Shown: positions 10,409-19,329, counted from the first letter of the stretch. The stretch: DNA of 64,000 bases from Flavobacterium sp. M31R6 (GCF_013284035.1 NZ_CP054141.1:1364001-1428000), one strand, 5' to 3'. Numbers and translations: made by a program. Notes: generated from the letters alone by a model not told the origin.

Positions 10409-11758
10409 ATGGATTTAAATCAAATAAAAAACGTCTATTTCATAGGAATTGGAGGCATCGGAATGAGTGCCTTGGCTCGTTATTTCAAAACTATCGGAAA
10501 ACAAGTTTCCGGCTATGATAAAACGCCTTCCATTCTTACCAATGAATTGATTGAAAGTGGGATTGATATTCATTTTGAAGATAATATTAATCTAATTCCA
10601 AGTGATTATTATGTTGAAAATACATTGGTAATAATTACACCGGCAGTACCTGTTAAACATTCGGAGTGGAATTATTTTTTGGAAAGAGAATATCAAGTAA
10701 AAAAGAGAGCAGAAGTTTTGGGTATTATTACCAAAGATACTTTTTGTTTTGCGGTTGCTGGTACTCATGGAAAAACAACAACTTCAAGTATTTTAGGGCA
10801 TATTTTATATGAAAGTGGAGCTGATGTGACGGCCTTTATTGGTGGAATTGTTGAGAATTATGATTCTAATTTAATTGGAACCGGTAAAACAGTTACCGTT
10901 GTTGAAGCAGATGAGTTTGATCGTTCCTTCTTGCATTTACACCCAAATATTGCATGTATAACTTCTATGGATGCTGATCATTTGGATATTTATGGTACGA
11001 GTGCAGCAATTGAAGAATCATTTGTAGAATTTGCAAATAAAGTTGAAGATAAAAGCAAGCTTTTTATAACCAATGAATTACCTATCGAAGGGGTGATTTG
11101 TGCAGTTAATGAAGACGCAGTTTTTGAAGCCTTCAATGTAAGAATAGAAAATAGTAGTTATGTTTTTGATGTTAAAGCCCCAAACGAACTCATTAAAGAT
11201 TTGCGTTTCGGATTGCCAGGTAAGCATAATTTAATGAATGCTTTAATGGCATTAGCGATGGCAATAACATACGGCACCCCAACCGATGTTATTGCCAGAG
11301 CTTTGGTTTCTTTTAAGGGAATCAGAAGACGTTTTTCGTATCAAATTAAAGAAGATAATTTAGTATATATTGATGATTATGCACATCATCCAACTGAAAT
11401 TAATGCCGTTCATCAAGCCGTTCGAGAATTGTATCCGGGTCAAAAAGTGTTAGCTGTTTTTCAGCCGCATTTATTCAGTCGAACAAGAGATTTCGCAGAT
11501 AATTTTGCTAAAAGTTTGTCGGCTTTTGATGAAGTCTTTTTGATGGAAATTTATCCAGCCCGTGAATTGCCTATGGAAGGTATTAATTCACAATGGTTAA
11601 TGGATAAAATGACAAATGATCACAAAAAAATTGTTAGCAAAGAAGATTTAATTGCTGAGATTTTGGCTAATGATGCGCGTGTTATTGTAACAATTGGTGC
11701 AGGAGATTTGGGAGAAATGGTTCCTTCAATTAAAAAAGCATTGTATGAAAGTCTTTAA
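10409..11758 (+). CDS. murC: UDP-N-acetylmuramate:L-alanine ligase
   Basis: Mur ligase that starts the stem peptide by adding L-Ala to UDP-MurNAc. The 449-aa protein shows the N-terminal GIGGIGMSALA nucleotide motif, the P-loop GTHGKTTTS near residue 116, EADEFDRSF, and the C-terminal DDYAHHPTE motif specific to MurC. It overlaps ftsQ by 14 bases. No murB or ddl gene follows, unlike the enterobacterial cluster. Confidence 0.96.
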   Translation: MDLNQIKNVYFIGIGGIGMSALARYFKTIGKQVSGYDKTPSILTNELIESGIDIHFEDNINLIPSDYYVENTLVIITPAVPVKHSEWNYFLEREYQVKKRAEVLGIITKDTFCFAVAGTHGKTTTSSILGHILYESGADVTAFIGGIVENYDSNLIGTGKTVTVVEADEFDRSFLHLHPNIACITSMDADHLDIYGTSAAIEESFVEFANKVEDKSKLFITNELPIEGVICAVNEDAVFEAFNVRIENSSYVFDVKAPNELIKDLRFGLPGKHNLMNALMALAMAITYGTPTDVIARALVSFKGIRRRFSYQIKEDNLVYIDDYAHHPTEINAVHQAVRELYPGQKVLAVFQPHLFSRTRDFADNFAKSLSAFDEVFLMEIYPARELPMEGINSQWLMDKMTNDHKKIVSKEDLIAEILANDARVIVTIGAGDLGEMVPSIKKALYESL

Positions 11759-12467
11759 TTGGAATAATATAAGATTATTACTGATGTTTGTTTTGGTGAT
11801 TTTTCTTTTTTCGTTTACATCCAAACGAAATTCTAAGAGAAAATTAACTAAATCTGAAGTTGTTTTTGTAGGCGAAAACTCTCTTTATTTAAAAAATGAA
11901 ACGGTTAATAAATTGTTGATAGAAAATAATTCGGATGCTAAAACCATAAGAAAAGATAGGCTAGATTTGAATAAATTGGAGCAAGTATTAAATGCTCAAG
12001 AAATGATCGAGAAGGCAGATGTGTATGTGAGTATCGATGGTGTTCTAAAAGCAGTTGTGAAACAAAAGACGCCTATAGCTAGAGTCTTTAATGATGAGGG
12101 TTCTTTCTATATTGACAGTGAGGGTGATACCATGCCTTTGTCAGCGAATTTTACAGCTCGAGTTCCACTTGTTTCTGGGGAGATAAACAAGAAAAACAAC
12201 AAAGATTTATTTAAATTATTTAAGATAATTTATGATGATGCGTTTTTGAGAAAAAACATCATTGGTATACAAATTATGCCTAATGGTAGCTTATTAATGC
12301 TCAATAGAAATTATAATTATCAAATTGATTTTGGTAGTTTGATAAATGTAGAACGTAAATTCCAAAACTATAAAGCTTTTTTTCAAAAAGTAAGTTTGGA
12401 TGGTTCTTTGGATAAGTATAAAAAAATAGATCTCAGATTTACGGAACAAGTAGTTTGCACAAAATAA
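11745..12467 (+). CDS. ftsQ: Divergent cell division protein FtsQ
   Basis: Bitopic division protein, 240 aa: a short cytoplasmic N-terminus, one membrane segment (about residues 9-22, LLLMFVLVIFLFSF), then an extracytoplasmic region that should contain a POTRA-like fold (the VDVYV-SIDG stretch). Similarity to proteobacterial FtsQ is weak. The call depends on topology and the invariant order murC-ftsQ-ftsA-ftsZ. The start at ATG 11745 overlaps the murC stop by 14 bases; an earlier TTG at 11694 would add 17 residues of out-of-frame murC coding and is not favoured. Confidence 0.85.
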   Translation: MKVFNWNNIRLLLMFVLVIFLFSFTSKRNSKRKLTKSEVVFVGENSLYLKNETVNKLLIENNSDAKTIRKDRLDLNKLEQVLNAQEMIEKADVYVSIDGVLKAVVKQKTPIARVFNDEGSFYIDSEGDTMPLSANFTARVPLVSGEINKKNNKDLFKLFKIIYDDAFLRKNIIGIQIMPNGSLLMLNRNYNYQIDFGSLINVERKFQNYKAFFQKVSLDGSLDKYKKIDLRFTEQVVCTK

Positions 12468-12473
12468 TAGAAA

Positions 12474-13865
12474 ATGGAAAAAGAGAACATTGCAGTAGGT
12501 CTAGATATTGGGACGACGAAAATTGTTGCCATGATAGGCAAAAAGAATGAATATGGTAAGCTTGAAATTTTAGGTGTAGGTAAATCTAAAAGTTTGGGTG
12601 TAGCAAGAGGCGTTGTGAATAATATCACGCAAACTATTCAATCTATTCAACAAGCAATACTTGAAGCGGAAAATAATTCAGGGTATAAAATAAAAGATGT
12701 CGTAGTAGGTATTGCAGGTCAGCATATCAGAAGCATTCAACATAGTGATTACATCAGCAGAAGCAATCCTGAGGAAGTTATAGGTGGAAGTGATATTGAT
12801 TTATTGATCAATCAGGTTCATAAATTGGCCATGTTGCCAGGAGAAGAGATTATTCATGTATTGCCTCAAGAATTCAAAATTGACGGGCAATCGGATGTTA
12901 AGGAACCAATCGGAATGTATGGTGGAAGGCTGGAAAGTAGTTTCCATGTTGTAGTAGGACAGGCTTCTTCTATCAGAAACGTTGGTAGATGTATTCAAAG
13001 TTCAGGTATCGAATTGTCAGGATTGACATTGGAACCGTTAGCTTCTTCCGATGCAGTTTTGAGCCAGGAAGAAAAAGAAGCTGGAGTTGCCCTTATCGAT
13101 ATAGGAGGAGGAACAACTGATTTGGCTATTTTCAAAGATGGAATTATTCGCCACACTGCAGTGATACCATTTGGAGGAAATGTAATTACAGATGATATTA
13201 AAGAGGGATGTTCGATTATAGAAAAACAGGCCGAATTGTTGAAAGTGAAATTTGGTTCAGCTTGGCCAGGAGAAAATAAAGACAATGAGATTGTTTCTAT
13301 TCCGGGATTAAGAGGAAGAGAACCTAAAGAGATTTCGTTAAAAAACCTTTCGAAAATAATTAATGCCAGAGTTGTCGAAATCATTGAACAAGTTTTTACA
13401 GAAGTAAGAGCTTATGGACATGAAGACCCTCGTAAAAAATTGATTGCTGGAATCGTTCTTACAGGTGGTGGTGCACAATTGAAGCATATCAAACAATTGG
13501 TAGAATACATTACCGGAATGGATACTAGAATTGGTTATCCAAACGAACATCTAGCTGGAAACTCAGACGAAGAAATCTCAAGTCCGTTATATGCAACAGC
13601 TGTTGGACTGGTGATGAACAGTATTGAAAACAAGACACAAAGTGCGGTGAAAATGCAAGCTACCGTCACTGCTGAAAAAGTAACTTATTATAGAGAGCCT
13701 ATAGTTGAAGAGAAAGTAGAAATTAAAGAAGAGGTTTATGTACAACCTGAAAGAGTCCTTCAAGTAGATCCTATTAGAGAGGAATCTACTGAGAACAAAA
13801 TAAGAAGATCGTTTTTTGATAAATATGTGGACAAGATTAAAGATTTTTTGGACAACGCAGAATAA
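12474..13865 (+). CDS. ftsA: Cell division protein FtsA
   Basis: Actin-fold ATPase that tethers FtsZ to the membrane and recruits the divisome. The 463-aa protein has the phosphate-1 motif GLDIGTTKIVAMIG, an SHS2/1C region, the phosphate-2 motif ALIDIGGGTTDLAIF and the adenosine motif VLTGGGAQL. The C-terminus has a linker rich in Glu/Val and ends in RRSFFDKYVDKIKDFLDN, a plausible amphipathic membrane-targeting helix. It lies 6 bases after ftsQ and 88 before ftsZ. Confidence 0.95.
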   Translation: MEKENIAVGLDIGTTKIVAMIGKKNEYGKLEILGVGKSKSLGVARGVVNNITQTIQSIQQAILEAENNSGYKIKDVVVGIAGQHIRSIQHSDYISRSNPEEVIGGSDIDLLINQVHKLAMLPGEEIIHVLPQEFKIDGQSDVKEPIGMYGGRLESSFHVVVGQASSIRNVGRCIQSSGIELSGLTLEPLASSDAVLSQEEKEAGVALIDIGGGTTDLAIFKDGIIRHTAVIPFGGNVITDDIKEGCSIIEKQAELLKVKFGSAWPGENKDNEIVSIPGLRGREPKEISLKNLSKIINARVVEIIEQVFTEVRAYGHEDPRKKLIAGIVLTGGGAQLKHIKQLVEYITGMDTRIGYPNEHLAGNSDEEISSPLYATAVGLVMNSIENKTQSAVKMQATVTAEKVTYYREPIVEEKVEIKEEVYVQPERVLQVDPIREESTENKIRRSFFDKYVDKIKDFLDNAE

Positions 13866-13953
13866 TAATAAAATAGAATAAATTATCAGCCCTCCTTTTT
13901 GCCCCAAGCCTAGAGTAGTAAAAGATAAAGTTAATAAAAAATTAAAACCCCAT

Positions 13954-15915
13954 ATGATGCCAAGCAACACAGAATTTGGAAGTATTTCATTTGATTTGCC
14001 AAAAAATCAATCAAATGTAATCAAAGTAATTGGAGTAGGTGGCGGCGGAAGTAACGCTATAAACCACATGTTTAAACAAGGAATTAAAGGCGTGGATTTC
14101 ATCGTCTGTAATACCGATTCTCAAGCATTGGACAATAGTGCCGTGCCTAATAAAATTCAGTTAGGGATGAATTTGACTGAAGGATTAGGCGCTGGAGCAA
14201 ATCCAGATATTGGACACCAATCAGCTATAGAAAGCATTGCTGACATTGAAAAAATGTTGGATGTCAATACCAAAATGGTATTTATCACTGCCGGAATGGG
14301 TGGTGGAACTGGAACAGGAGCTGCGCCAGTTATCGCTCAACTAGCCAAAGAAAGAGACATACTTACAGTAGGAATAGTAACTTTGCCATTCTTGTTTGAA
14401 GGTAAAGTGCGTCAAGAACAAGCGCTTATTGGTATCGAAAAATTGCGCAAGCAAGTCGATTCTTTGATCGTTATCAATAACAATAAATTAAGAGAAGTAT
14501 ATGGAAATCTTGGTTTTAAAGCCGGGTTTTCAAAAGCGGATGAAGTTTTGGCAACTGCCTCTAGAGGAATTGCCGAAGTAATAACACATCACTATACTCA
14601 AAATATCGATTTACGTGATGCCAAAACAGTATTGTATAATAGCGGGACGGCTATTATGGGATCTTCTGTTTCATCTGGTGAAAATAGAGCTAAGGAAGGA
14701 ATTGTTGCTGCATTAGATTCTCCACTTTTAAACGATAATAAAATCACAGGAGCCAAAAACGTATTGTTGCTTATCGTTTCTGGAACCAATGAAATTACTA
14801 TCGATGAAATTGCCGAAATCAATGAGCATATTCAATACGAAGCAGGTTCTAATGCCAATATTATTATGGGGGTTGGTGAAGACGAAAGTCTTGGTGATGC
14901 TATTGCAGTAACCATTATCGCTACAGGTTTTAATGTGGAACAACAAAACGAAATCGTAAATGTTGAGCCTAAAAAAATAATACACACACTTGGAGAGGAA
15001 CAAAAAAGTGTTTTTGATTTAACAAAAAATACTGTTTCAGGTTTCAATTTAAATAGTGAAGCTTCTATTTCTAATAATACAGAAGAAAGAATCGTTTTCG
15101 ACTTAATTGAAGATGTTGTAACGCCTGAGTCTGTAGTTGAATCTCCGATAATTGCTTCAATCAATGAAGATGAGTTAATCGGGATGACTGAATTTATTAA
15201 AAATTTAGATGTAACATTCGAAATTGTTTCTCCTATGAAAGAGATCGATTTTGTCGTTACAAATCCTGTTGCTGCGCAAGTTGCGCAAGTAAGGTCAGAA
15301 CCAATACGTTTTGAAGAAAAACAAGATCAAACTGCTTTTTCATTCGATTTGCCATTAAGCAAACCAGAACCTGTTCAAGCAAAAGTTGAGTCAAATAATT
15401 TTTTGTTTGAATTGACAAATGAAACAAGAGATATTAAAGTAGTAGAACCTGTTCAGTTTGTTCCTGTAACCGAATTGTCGGATAACGGTATCATAAAATA
15501 CTCGCTTGAAGAATACATGGAAACAGAGAATGACTTGATAGAAAGCAAACCTGTCGCCAAAATTGAGGAAATAATACCAGCCGAATTGAATATCACTATG
15601 AAGCAAGTGTCTGAGCCAATAGCAGAGACGCCTGTTCTGGGAAATAATTCTCCAGTTGAGATGACAATCGAAGAAACGCTTAGATTCAGGGCTGAGGAAA
15701 GAAGAAAAAAACTTAAAGACTTCAATTATAAGTTCCATGATAATGTATCAAGAGTGGATGAACTAGAAAGAGAGCCAGCCTACAAAAGATTTGGTATCGA
15801 TCTAAGCAGTTCACAAACTAATAATTCTACATCAAGAATATCAGTTGGAACAGATAGTAATAATGATTTGCAGTTGCGTTCCAACAACTCTTATTTACAT
15901 GACAATGTAGATTAA
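13954..15915 (+). CDS. ftsZ: Cell division GTPase FtsZ with long C-terminal extension
   Basis: Tubulin-like GTPase forming the Z ring. The GTPase core (about residues 20-330) holds GVGGGGSNAINHM, the tubulin signature GMGGGTGTGAAPV and the NNNKLREV segment. The protein is 653 aa against about 380 in E. coli. The extra 300 or so residues form a low-complexity acidic tail with repeated FDLP/FELT-type clusters. A terminal conserved block follows (EPAYKRFGIDL and ending LHDNVD), which I infer to be the partner-binding C-terminal peptide. Long tails are usual in flavobacterial FtsZ. Two adjacent ATGs (13954, 13957) are possible starts. A strong terminator follows 20 bases after the stop. Confidence 0.95.
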   Translation: MMPSNTEFGSISFDLPKNQSNVIKVIGVGGGGSNAINHMFKQGIKGVDFIVCNTDSQALDNSAVPNKIQLGMNLTEGLGAGANPDIGHQSAIESIADIEKMLDVNTKMVFITAGMGGGTGTGAAPVIAQLAKERDILTVGIVTLPFLFEGKVRQEQALIGIEKLRKQVDSLIVINNNKLREVYGNLGFKAGFSKADEVLATASRGIAEVITHHYTQNIDLRDAKTVLYNSGTAIMGSSVSSGENRAKEGIVAALDSPLLNDNKITGAKNVLLLIVSGTNEITIDEIAEINEHIQYEAGSNANIIMGVGEDESLGDAIAVTIIATGFNVEQQNEIVNVEPKKIIHTLGEEQKSVFDLTKNTVSGFNLNSEASISNNTEERIVFDLIEDVVTPESVVESPIIASINEDELIGMTEFIKNLDVTFEIVSPMKEIDFVVTNPVAAQVAQVRSEPIRFEEKQDQTAFSFDLPLSKPEPVQAKVESNNFLFELTNETRDIKVVEPVQFVPVTELSDNGIIKYSLEEYMETENDLIESKPVAKIEEIIPAELNITMKQVSEPIAETPVLGNNSPVEMTIEETLRFRAEERRKKLKDFNYKFHDNVSRVDELEREPAYKRFGIDLSSSQTNNSTSRISVGTDSNNDLQLRSNNSYLHDNVD

Positions 15916-15935
15916 CTAACTCAAACCATTTTGAG

Positions 15936-15975
15936 ATAGCCCGAAAATTAAATGATATTTTCGGGCTATTTTTTG
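15936..15975 (+). terminator. Terminator of the dcw cluster after ftsZ
   Basis: Arms 15936-15948 and 15957-15969 pair perfectly over 13 bases (AGCCCGAAAAT core) with an 8-base loop, followed by a run of T. It is 20 bases beyond the ftsZ stop. Confidence 0.9.
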
Positions 15976-16274
15976 AGTATAAAGCATCAGGTAAGAAGTT
16001 GTTAATGCGAGTTAAATTTTCTAAATTTGTCGGGCCTTATCCAGCTGTACATTACAAGTTTTTTGTCGTAACTATTTTTTTCTAAGAACAAGAGAGTCCT
16101 GATAGTTATCGGGATTCATTCGTTTTTCTGGTTCAAGAAAAAGTATAGTTTCTTTCAAAAAGGCTTTTCATTTCCATCTGGGGCAGTTTTTTAAGTATTC
16201 AGTTTGCAGACTTCAGTTTGCAGTTTGAATCTTAAATCTAAATTCAACAATCTAAAATCTAAAATATACAGAAT
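15976..16274. other. Non-coding stretch with a degenerate intergenic repeat
   Basis: No gene is visible between the ftsZ terminator and yqeY. Bases 16029-16117 (CGGGCCTTATCCAGCTG to GATAGTTATCGGGATTC) look like a decayed member of the intergenic repeat family also seen at 20845, 44361 and 52383. Bases 16198-16209 and 16212-16223 are an exact direct repeat TTCAGTTTGCAG. From 16224 to 16265 the sequence is AT-rich with repeated AATCTAAA units. Confidence 0.5.
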
Positions 16275-16724
16275 ATGAGTTTATCAATTCAAATCATGGA
16301 CGAAATCAAAACCGCCATGCGAGCCAAAGATACAGTAGCGTTAGAGGCTTTAAGAGCTATAAAATCGGAACTTTTATTGGCGCAGACTGCATCTGGTTCA
16401 AAAGAAGAAATATCGGCTGATGACGAGATTAAATTACTTCAAAGATTAGTTAAAACCCGTAAAGAAAGCGCCAGAATATTTACAGAACAAAATCGTATGG
16501 ACTTGGCAGAACCAGAATTGGCGCAAATCGCAGTAATCGAAAAATTCTTGCCAGCTCAATTAAGCGAAGCTGAAGTGGAAGCTGTTGTTGCAAAAATCAT
16601 TGCAGAGACTGGCGCAGCAGGAATTGCTTCGATGGGTAAAGTAATGGGATTGGCAGCAGCTCAATTGGGTGGGACTGCTGAAGGAAAAACCATTTCTACT
16701 ATTGTAAAGAAATTATTGACTTAA
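16275..16724 (+). CDS. GatB/YqeY domain protein
   Basis: 149-aa YqeY-family protein: a single domain homologous to the C-terminal tRNA-binding region of the GatB amidotransferase subunit. Visible family features are MDEIKTAMRAKD at the N-terminus, LRAIKSE, the FLPAQLSE motif and the C-terminal MGKVMGLAA followed by GTAEGKTIS. The cellular role is not firmly established; a link to tRNA or amidotransferase function is inferred from homology. It starts at ATG 16275 after an AT-rich leader and is followed by a hairpin and a tRNA gene. Confidence 0.9.
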   Translation: MSLSIQIMDEIKTAMRAKDTVALEALRAIKSELLLAQTASGSKEEISADDEIKLLQRLVKTRKESARIFTEQNRMDLAEPELAQIAVIEKFLPAQLSEAEVEAVVAKIIAETGAAGIASMGKVMGLAAAQLGGTAEGKTISTIVKKLLT

Positions 16725-16737
16725 AATAAAATAGGCG

Positions 16738-16775
16738 GTTGATTAACGATTTTAAATCTAAACTCGTTAATCAAC
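16738..16775 (+). repeat. Perfect 12-bp-stem inverted repeat between yqeY and tRNA-Arg
   Basis: GTTGATTAACGA (16738-16749) and its exact reverse complement (16764-16775) flank a 14-base AT-rich loop. No T tract follows. It ends 15 bases before the tRNA and may be a weak terminator of yqeY, a tRNA-leader processing structure or a dispersed palindrome. Confidence 0.75.
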
Positions 16776-16790
16776 AATCTAAAATCAATT

Positions 16791-16864
16791 GACCGCGTAG
16801 TTCAACTGGATAGAATATCAGATTTCGGCTCTGAGGGTTGGGGGTTCGAACCCCTCCGCGGTCA
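16791..16864 (+). tRNA. tRNA-Arg (anticodon UCG)
   Basis: The 74-base sequence folds as a full cloverleaf. Acceptor arms are GACCGCG/CGCGGTC; the D arm is GTTC/GAAT with a 9-base loop; the anticodon stem is TCAGA/TCTGA around loop TTTCGGC; the T arm has TTCGAAC. Loop positions 34-36 read TCG, which decodes CGA and other CGN arginine codons. The discriminator base is A and the CCA end is not encoded. A terminator follows 7 bases downstream. Confidence 0.96.
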
Positions 16865-16870
16865 CACAAC

Positions 16871-16913
16871 AAAAGCAAAATCGTAAATGAATTTTATGAT
16901 TTTGCTTTTTTTT
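16871..16913 (+). terminator. Terminator after tRNA-Arg
   Basis: AAGCAAAATC and GATTTTGCTT pair with a 15-base loop and are followed by an eight-T run. Confidence 0.85.
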
Positions 16914-16952
16914 ATTTATATTTAAACCTAACCCAAGCTTCCAAATCTGTTT

Positions 16953-17765
16953 ATGGATAACATTATACTAGTAGTTTTTACTTTTAGTCTTACTTTTTTT
17001 GTTTTAATTGCTTTTCTAGTCGCCCTTTTTAGGCTTTTTGAATACGGTTTTGGTTTTGTATTTGGAAAACCTCTTTTTGTTCATTTTTGCCTTTTCCCAA
17101 AGAAAATTAGTTCTAATGCTCTCCATTTTTTAAACACACAATTCCCGTTTTATATTAGTTTATCGGATAAAAAGAAAGTGTATTTCGAGCATAGAATAGC
17201 TTGTTTTTTGGGTAGATACGAATTTGTCAGTCGTGAAAATTTTGCTATCACCGAAGATATAAAAGTTCATGTTGCCGCCACATTTACTATGCTGTCTTTT
17301 GGTATGCGAGAATATCTTTCCGAGGTCTTTGATAAAATAATCATATATCCGTCAATCTATTATTCTAGGATTACCAAACAATACCATAAGGGGGAATTTA
17401 ATCCCAATACAAAAACGGTTGTTTTCTCTTGGGAAGATTTTCAAAAGGGATTTGATATATCTTCCGATAATTTAAATCTTGGGATTCATGAATTTGTCCA
17501 CGTTTTGCATTATCATGGATTGCAAAGTAATGATAGTAGCGCTATGCTTTTTTCTAGGATGTATACTATTATTAATGAAGAAGTAAGTGAAGCTGTATTG
17601 AGGGAACAATTGATGCAATCCAATTATTTCAGGGTTTATGCATTTACCAACCAGTATGAATTTCTGGCTGTGATCTTAGAGAATTATTTTGAAACGCCTT
17701 TGGAGTTTAAAATGCGTTTTCCAGATTTGTATAAGAAAGTGGGTTTGATGCTGAATATGAAATAG
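16953..17765 (+). CDS. Membrane-anchored zinc metallopeptidase, MtfA/M90-like
   Basis: 270-aa protein with one N-terminal membrane segment (about residues 4-26), then a soluble domain. Residues H179-E-F-V-H183 form the HExxH zinc site, preceded by NLGIHEF. The acidic third-ligand region probably lies near NEEVSEAV, about 33 residues downstream. This layout matches the MtfA (peptidase M90) family, whose E. coli member is a soluble aminopeptidase that also binds the regulator Mlc. A fused membrane anchor is common in Bacteroidota versions, and no Mlc homologue is visible here. Start is ATG 16953, 40 bases after the tRNA terminator. Substrate unknown. Confidence 0.8.
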   Translation: MDNIILVVFTFSLTFFVLIAFLVALFRLFEYGFGFVFGKPLFVHFCLFPKKISSNALHFLNTQFPFYISLSDKKKVYFEHRIACFLGRYEFVSRENFAITEDIKVHVAATFTMLSFGMREYLSEVFDKIIIYPSIYYSRITKQYHKGEFNPNTKTVVFSWEDFQKGFDISSDNLNLGIHEFVHVLHYHGLQSNDSSAMLFSRMYTIINEEVSEAVLREQLMQSNYFRVYAFTNQYEFLAVILENYFETPLEFKMRFPDLYKKVGLMLNMK

Positions 17766-17862
17766 TAATATCTAAAAATAGTTTTGATTAACAACTGATA
17801 AACATCATATTTTGGATTGATTTTCTGTTTTAAATTTACTTACAATTTAAAATTAGGGTGTT

Positions 17863-18285
17863 ATGAGACAGCAAGTTCCCGTGTCGACAATTATGACCAA
17901 AAATATAATTAAACTGACTATTTCAGATGATTTAACAAAGGCCGAATCTCTCTTTAAACATTATAAAATTAGGCACATTCCTGTAGTGAATGGTTCAACC
18001 ATAATTGGAATGCTAAGTTATACCGATTTATTGCGTATTTCTTTTGCAGACGCAATAGATGATGATGAAGAGGTTGTGGATACAACCGTTTATAATATGT
18101 TTACCGTCGAACAGGTTATGGCCAAAAAATTAATTACCATTACGCCTGATACTACCATTAAGGAAGCTGCTGAAATATTGGCGAGTAAAGAATTTCATGC
18201 CTTGCCGGTTTGTGAAGACCATTTGTTGGTTGGGATAGTAACCACCACCGATTTGATAAAGTATTTAATTGATCAGTACAAGTGA
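17863..18285 (+). CDS. CBS-pair domain protein
   Basis: 140-aa protein made almost only of two CBS motifs in tandem (about residues 8-60 and 84-138: IPVVNGSTIIGMLSYTDLL and LPVCEDHLLVGIVTTTDLI). CBS pairs bind adenine nucleotides or SAM and usually act as regulatory modules; a stand-alone pair does not reveal its partner. No membrane segment is present. It is convergent with rpe, with a shared terminator between them. Confidence 0.88.
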   Translation: MRQQVPVSTIMTKNIIKLTISDDLTKAESLFKHYKIRHIPVVNGSTIIGMLSYTDLLRISFADAIDDDEEVVDTTVYNMFTVEQVMAKKLITITPDTTIKEAAEILASKEFHALPVCEDHLLVGIVTTTDLIKYLIDQYK

Positions 18286-18304
18286 TAAGTGTTTACTAAA
18301 GAAG

Positions 18305-18340
18305 AAAGTCCCAATGTCTCTTGTGAGTATTGGGACTTTT
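18305..18340. terminator. Bidirectional terminator between the CBS gene and rpe
   Basis: AAAGTCCCAAT (18305-18315) pairs with ATTGGGACTTT (18329-18339). It is flanked by A-rich and T-rich bases, so it can serve both convergent genes. Confidence 0.8.
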
Positions 18341-18346
18341 GAATTT

Positions 18347-19012
18347 TTATACTGTTGTCAATTGTTTTAAATCGGCTACGGTTTGAATAGGATCTTCGGC
18401 TTTAAATACAAAGCTCCCTGCAACTAGTACATCCGCTCCAGCTTCAACCAACTGTAAAGCGTTTTTATTGGTAACGCCACCGTCAATCTCTATTAGAGTT
18501 GAGGCTCCTTTTCTGGTAATCAAATCTTTTAGCTTTTTCACTTTAAGATAAGTGTTTTCAATAAAAGACTGTCCGCCAAAACCAGGATTCACGCTCATGA
18601 TGCAAACCATATCAATGTCATTGATTACATCTTCCAATAAATCAACACTCGTGTGCGGATTTAATGCCACACCAGCTTTCATCCCTTGCGCTTTGATGGC
18701 TTGAAGGGTTCTGTGCAGGTGAGTGCAGGCTTCGTAATGTACAGTCAAGATATCGGCACCAAGATCTTTGAATGTTTTAATGTATTGGTCTGGGTTGACA
18801 ATCATCAAATGTACGTCAACTGTTTTTTTAGTGTGTCTTGTGATAGCTTCAAGAACAGGCATTCCAAAAGAAATGTTTGGAACAAAAACGCCATCCATGA
18901 TGTCAATGTGAAACCAGTCGGCTTGACTGTTGTTAATCATTTCGATATCACGTTGCAAATTAGCAAAATCGGCAGCTAGAACTGAAGGGGCAATTAGTGT
19001 GTTTTTACTCAT
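18347..19012 (-). CDS. rpe: Ribulose-phosphate 3-epimerase
   Basis: Interconverts ribulose 5-phosphate and xylulose 5-phosphate in the pentose phosphate pathway. The 221-aa TIM barrel shows the family motifs HIDIMDGVFVPNISFG, VDVHLMI, the catalytic-region MSVNPGFGGQSF and the phosphate-binding EIDGGVT followed by GADVLVAGS. Normal length. It is monocistronic, transcribed leftward from a TAnnTTTG-type promoter near 19080. Confidence 0.96.
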   Translation of the reverse strand: MSKNTLIAPSVLAADFANLQRDIEMINNSQADWFHIDIMDGVFVPNISFGMPVLEAITRHTKKTVDVHLMIVNPDQYIKTFKDLGADILTVHYEACTHLHRTLQAIKAQGMKAGVALNPHTSVDLLEDVINDIDMVCIMSVNPGFGGQSFIENTYLKVKKLKDLITRKGASTLIEIDGGVTNKNALQLVEAGADVLVAGSFVFKAEDPIQTVADLKQLTTV

Positions 19013-19032
19013 TATTGTTTTTTGTTGCGTAG

Positions 19033-19052
19033 AGACGTACTGCTGTGCGTCT
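19033..19052. repeat. Short palindrome in the rpe leader
   Basis: AGACGTAC and GTGCGTCT pair over 8 bases (one G-T) around the loop TGCT. The sequence resembles dispersed palindromes often seen in Flavobacterium intergenic DNA. It would lie in the 5' untranslated part of rpe mRNA if the promoter at 19074-19105 is right. Confidence 0.5.
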
Positions 19053-19073
19053 TAACAAATTTGTAGTTTTTTG

Positions 19074-19105
19074 CAAAATTAGTTTTTTTTAGCGCAAAGG
19101 CGCAA
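19074..19105 (-). promoter_or_regulatory. Candidate rpe promoter
   Basis: Read on the minus strand, TAATTTTG (19081-19074) matches the flavobacterial -7 consensus TAnnTTTG. A TTG (19105-19103) lies 21 bases upstream as a -33 element. The predicted transcript start is some 55 bases before the rpe ATG. Confidence 0.5.
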
Positions 19106-19200
19106 AGATTTTTCCAAATACACAAAGATTAATGATTTTTTTGGTTTCTGCGAGCTGCAAGAAATGAAATTGATCAAAGTTTTAAGGGTGTAAAAAAATA

Positions 19201-19225
19201 AAACTCCGGTAATCAGCCGGAGTTT
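19201..19225 (-). terminator. Terminator downstream of rpoD
   Basis: AAACTCCGG (19201-19209) pairs perfectly with CCGGAGTTT (19217-19225). On the minus strand it is followed by TATTTTTTT. It lies about 100 bases past the rpoD stop. The remainder of 19013-19329 holds the rpe leader, a GCGCAAAG direct repeat near 19091-19108 and no visible gene. Confidence 0.85.
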
Positions 19226-19329
19226 CAATCATCAATCAAAAAACGAACAGTTAATCAGACTGTTGTTCACGTTCTATTAAAATAGTTAAAATTACTTTTT
19301 TAAAAATTTTAATTTGGGGGTATTTTATA

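Noticed and set aside
16029..16117. Possible insertion-sequence remnant after ftsZ
   Set aside because: No transposase fragment or target duplication visible; better explained as a decayed intergenic repeat.
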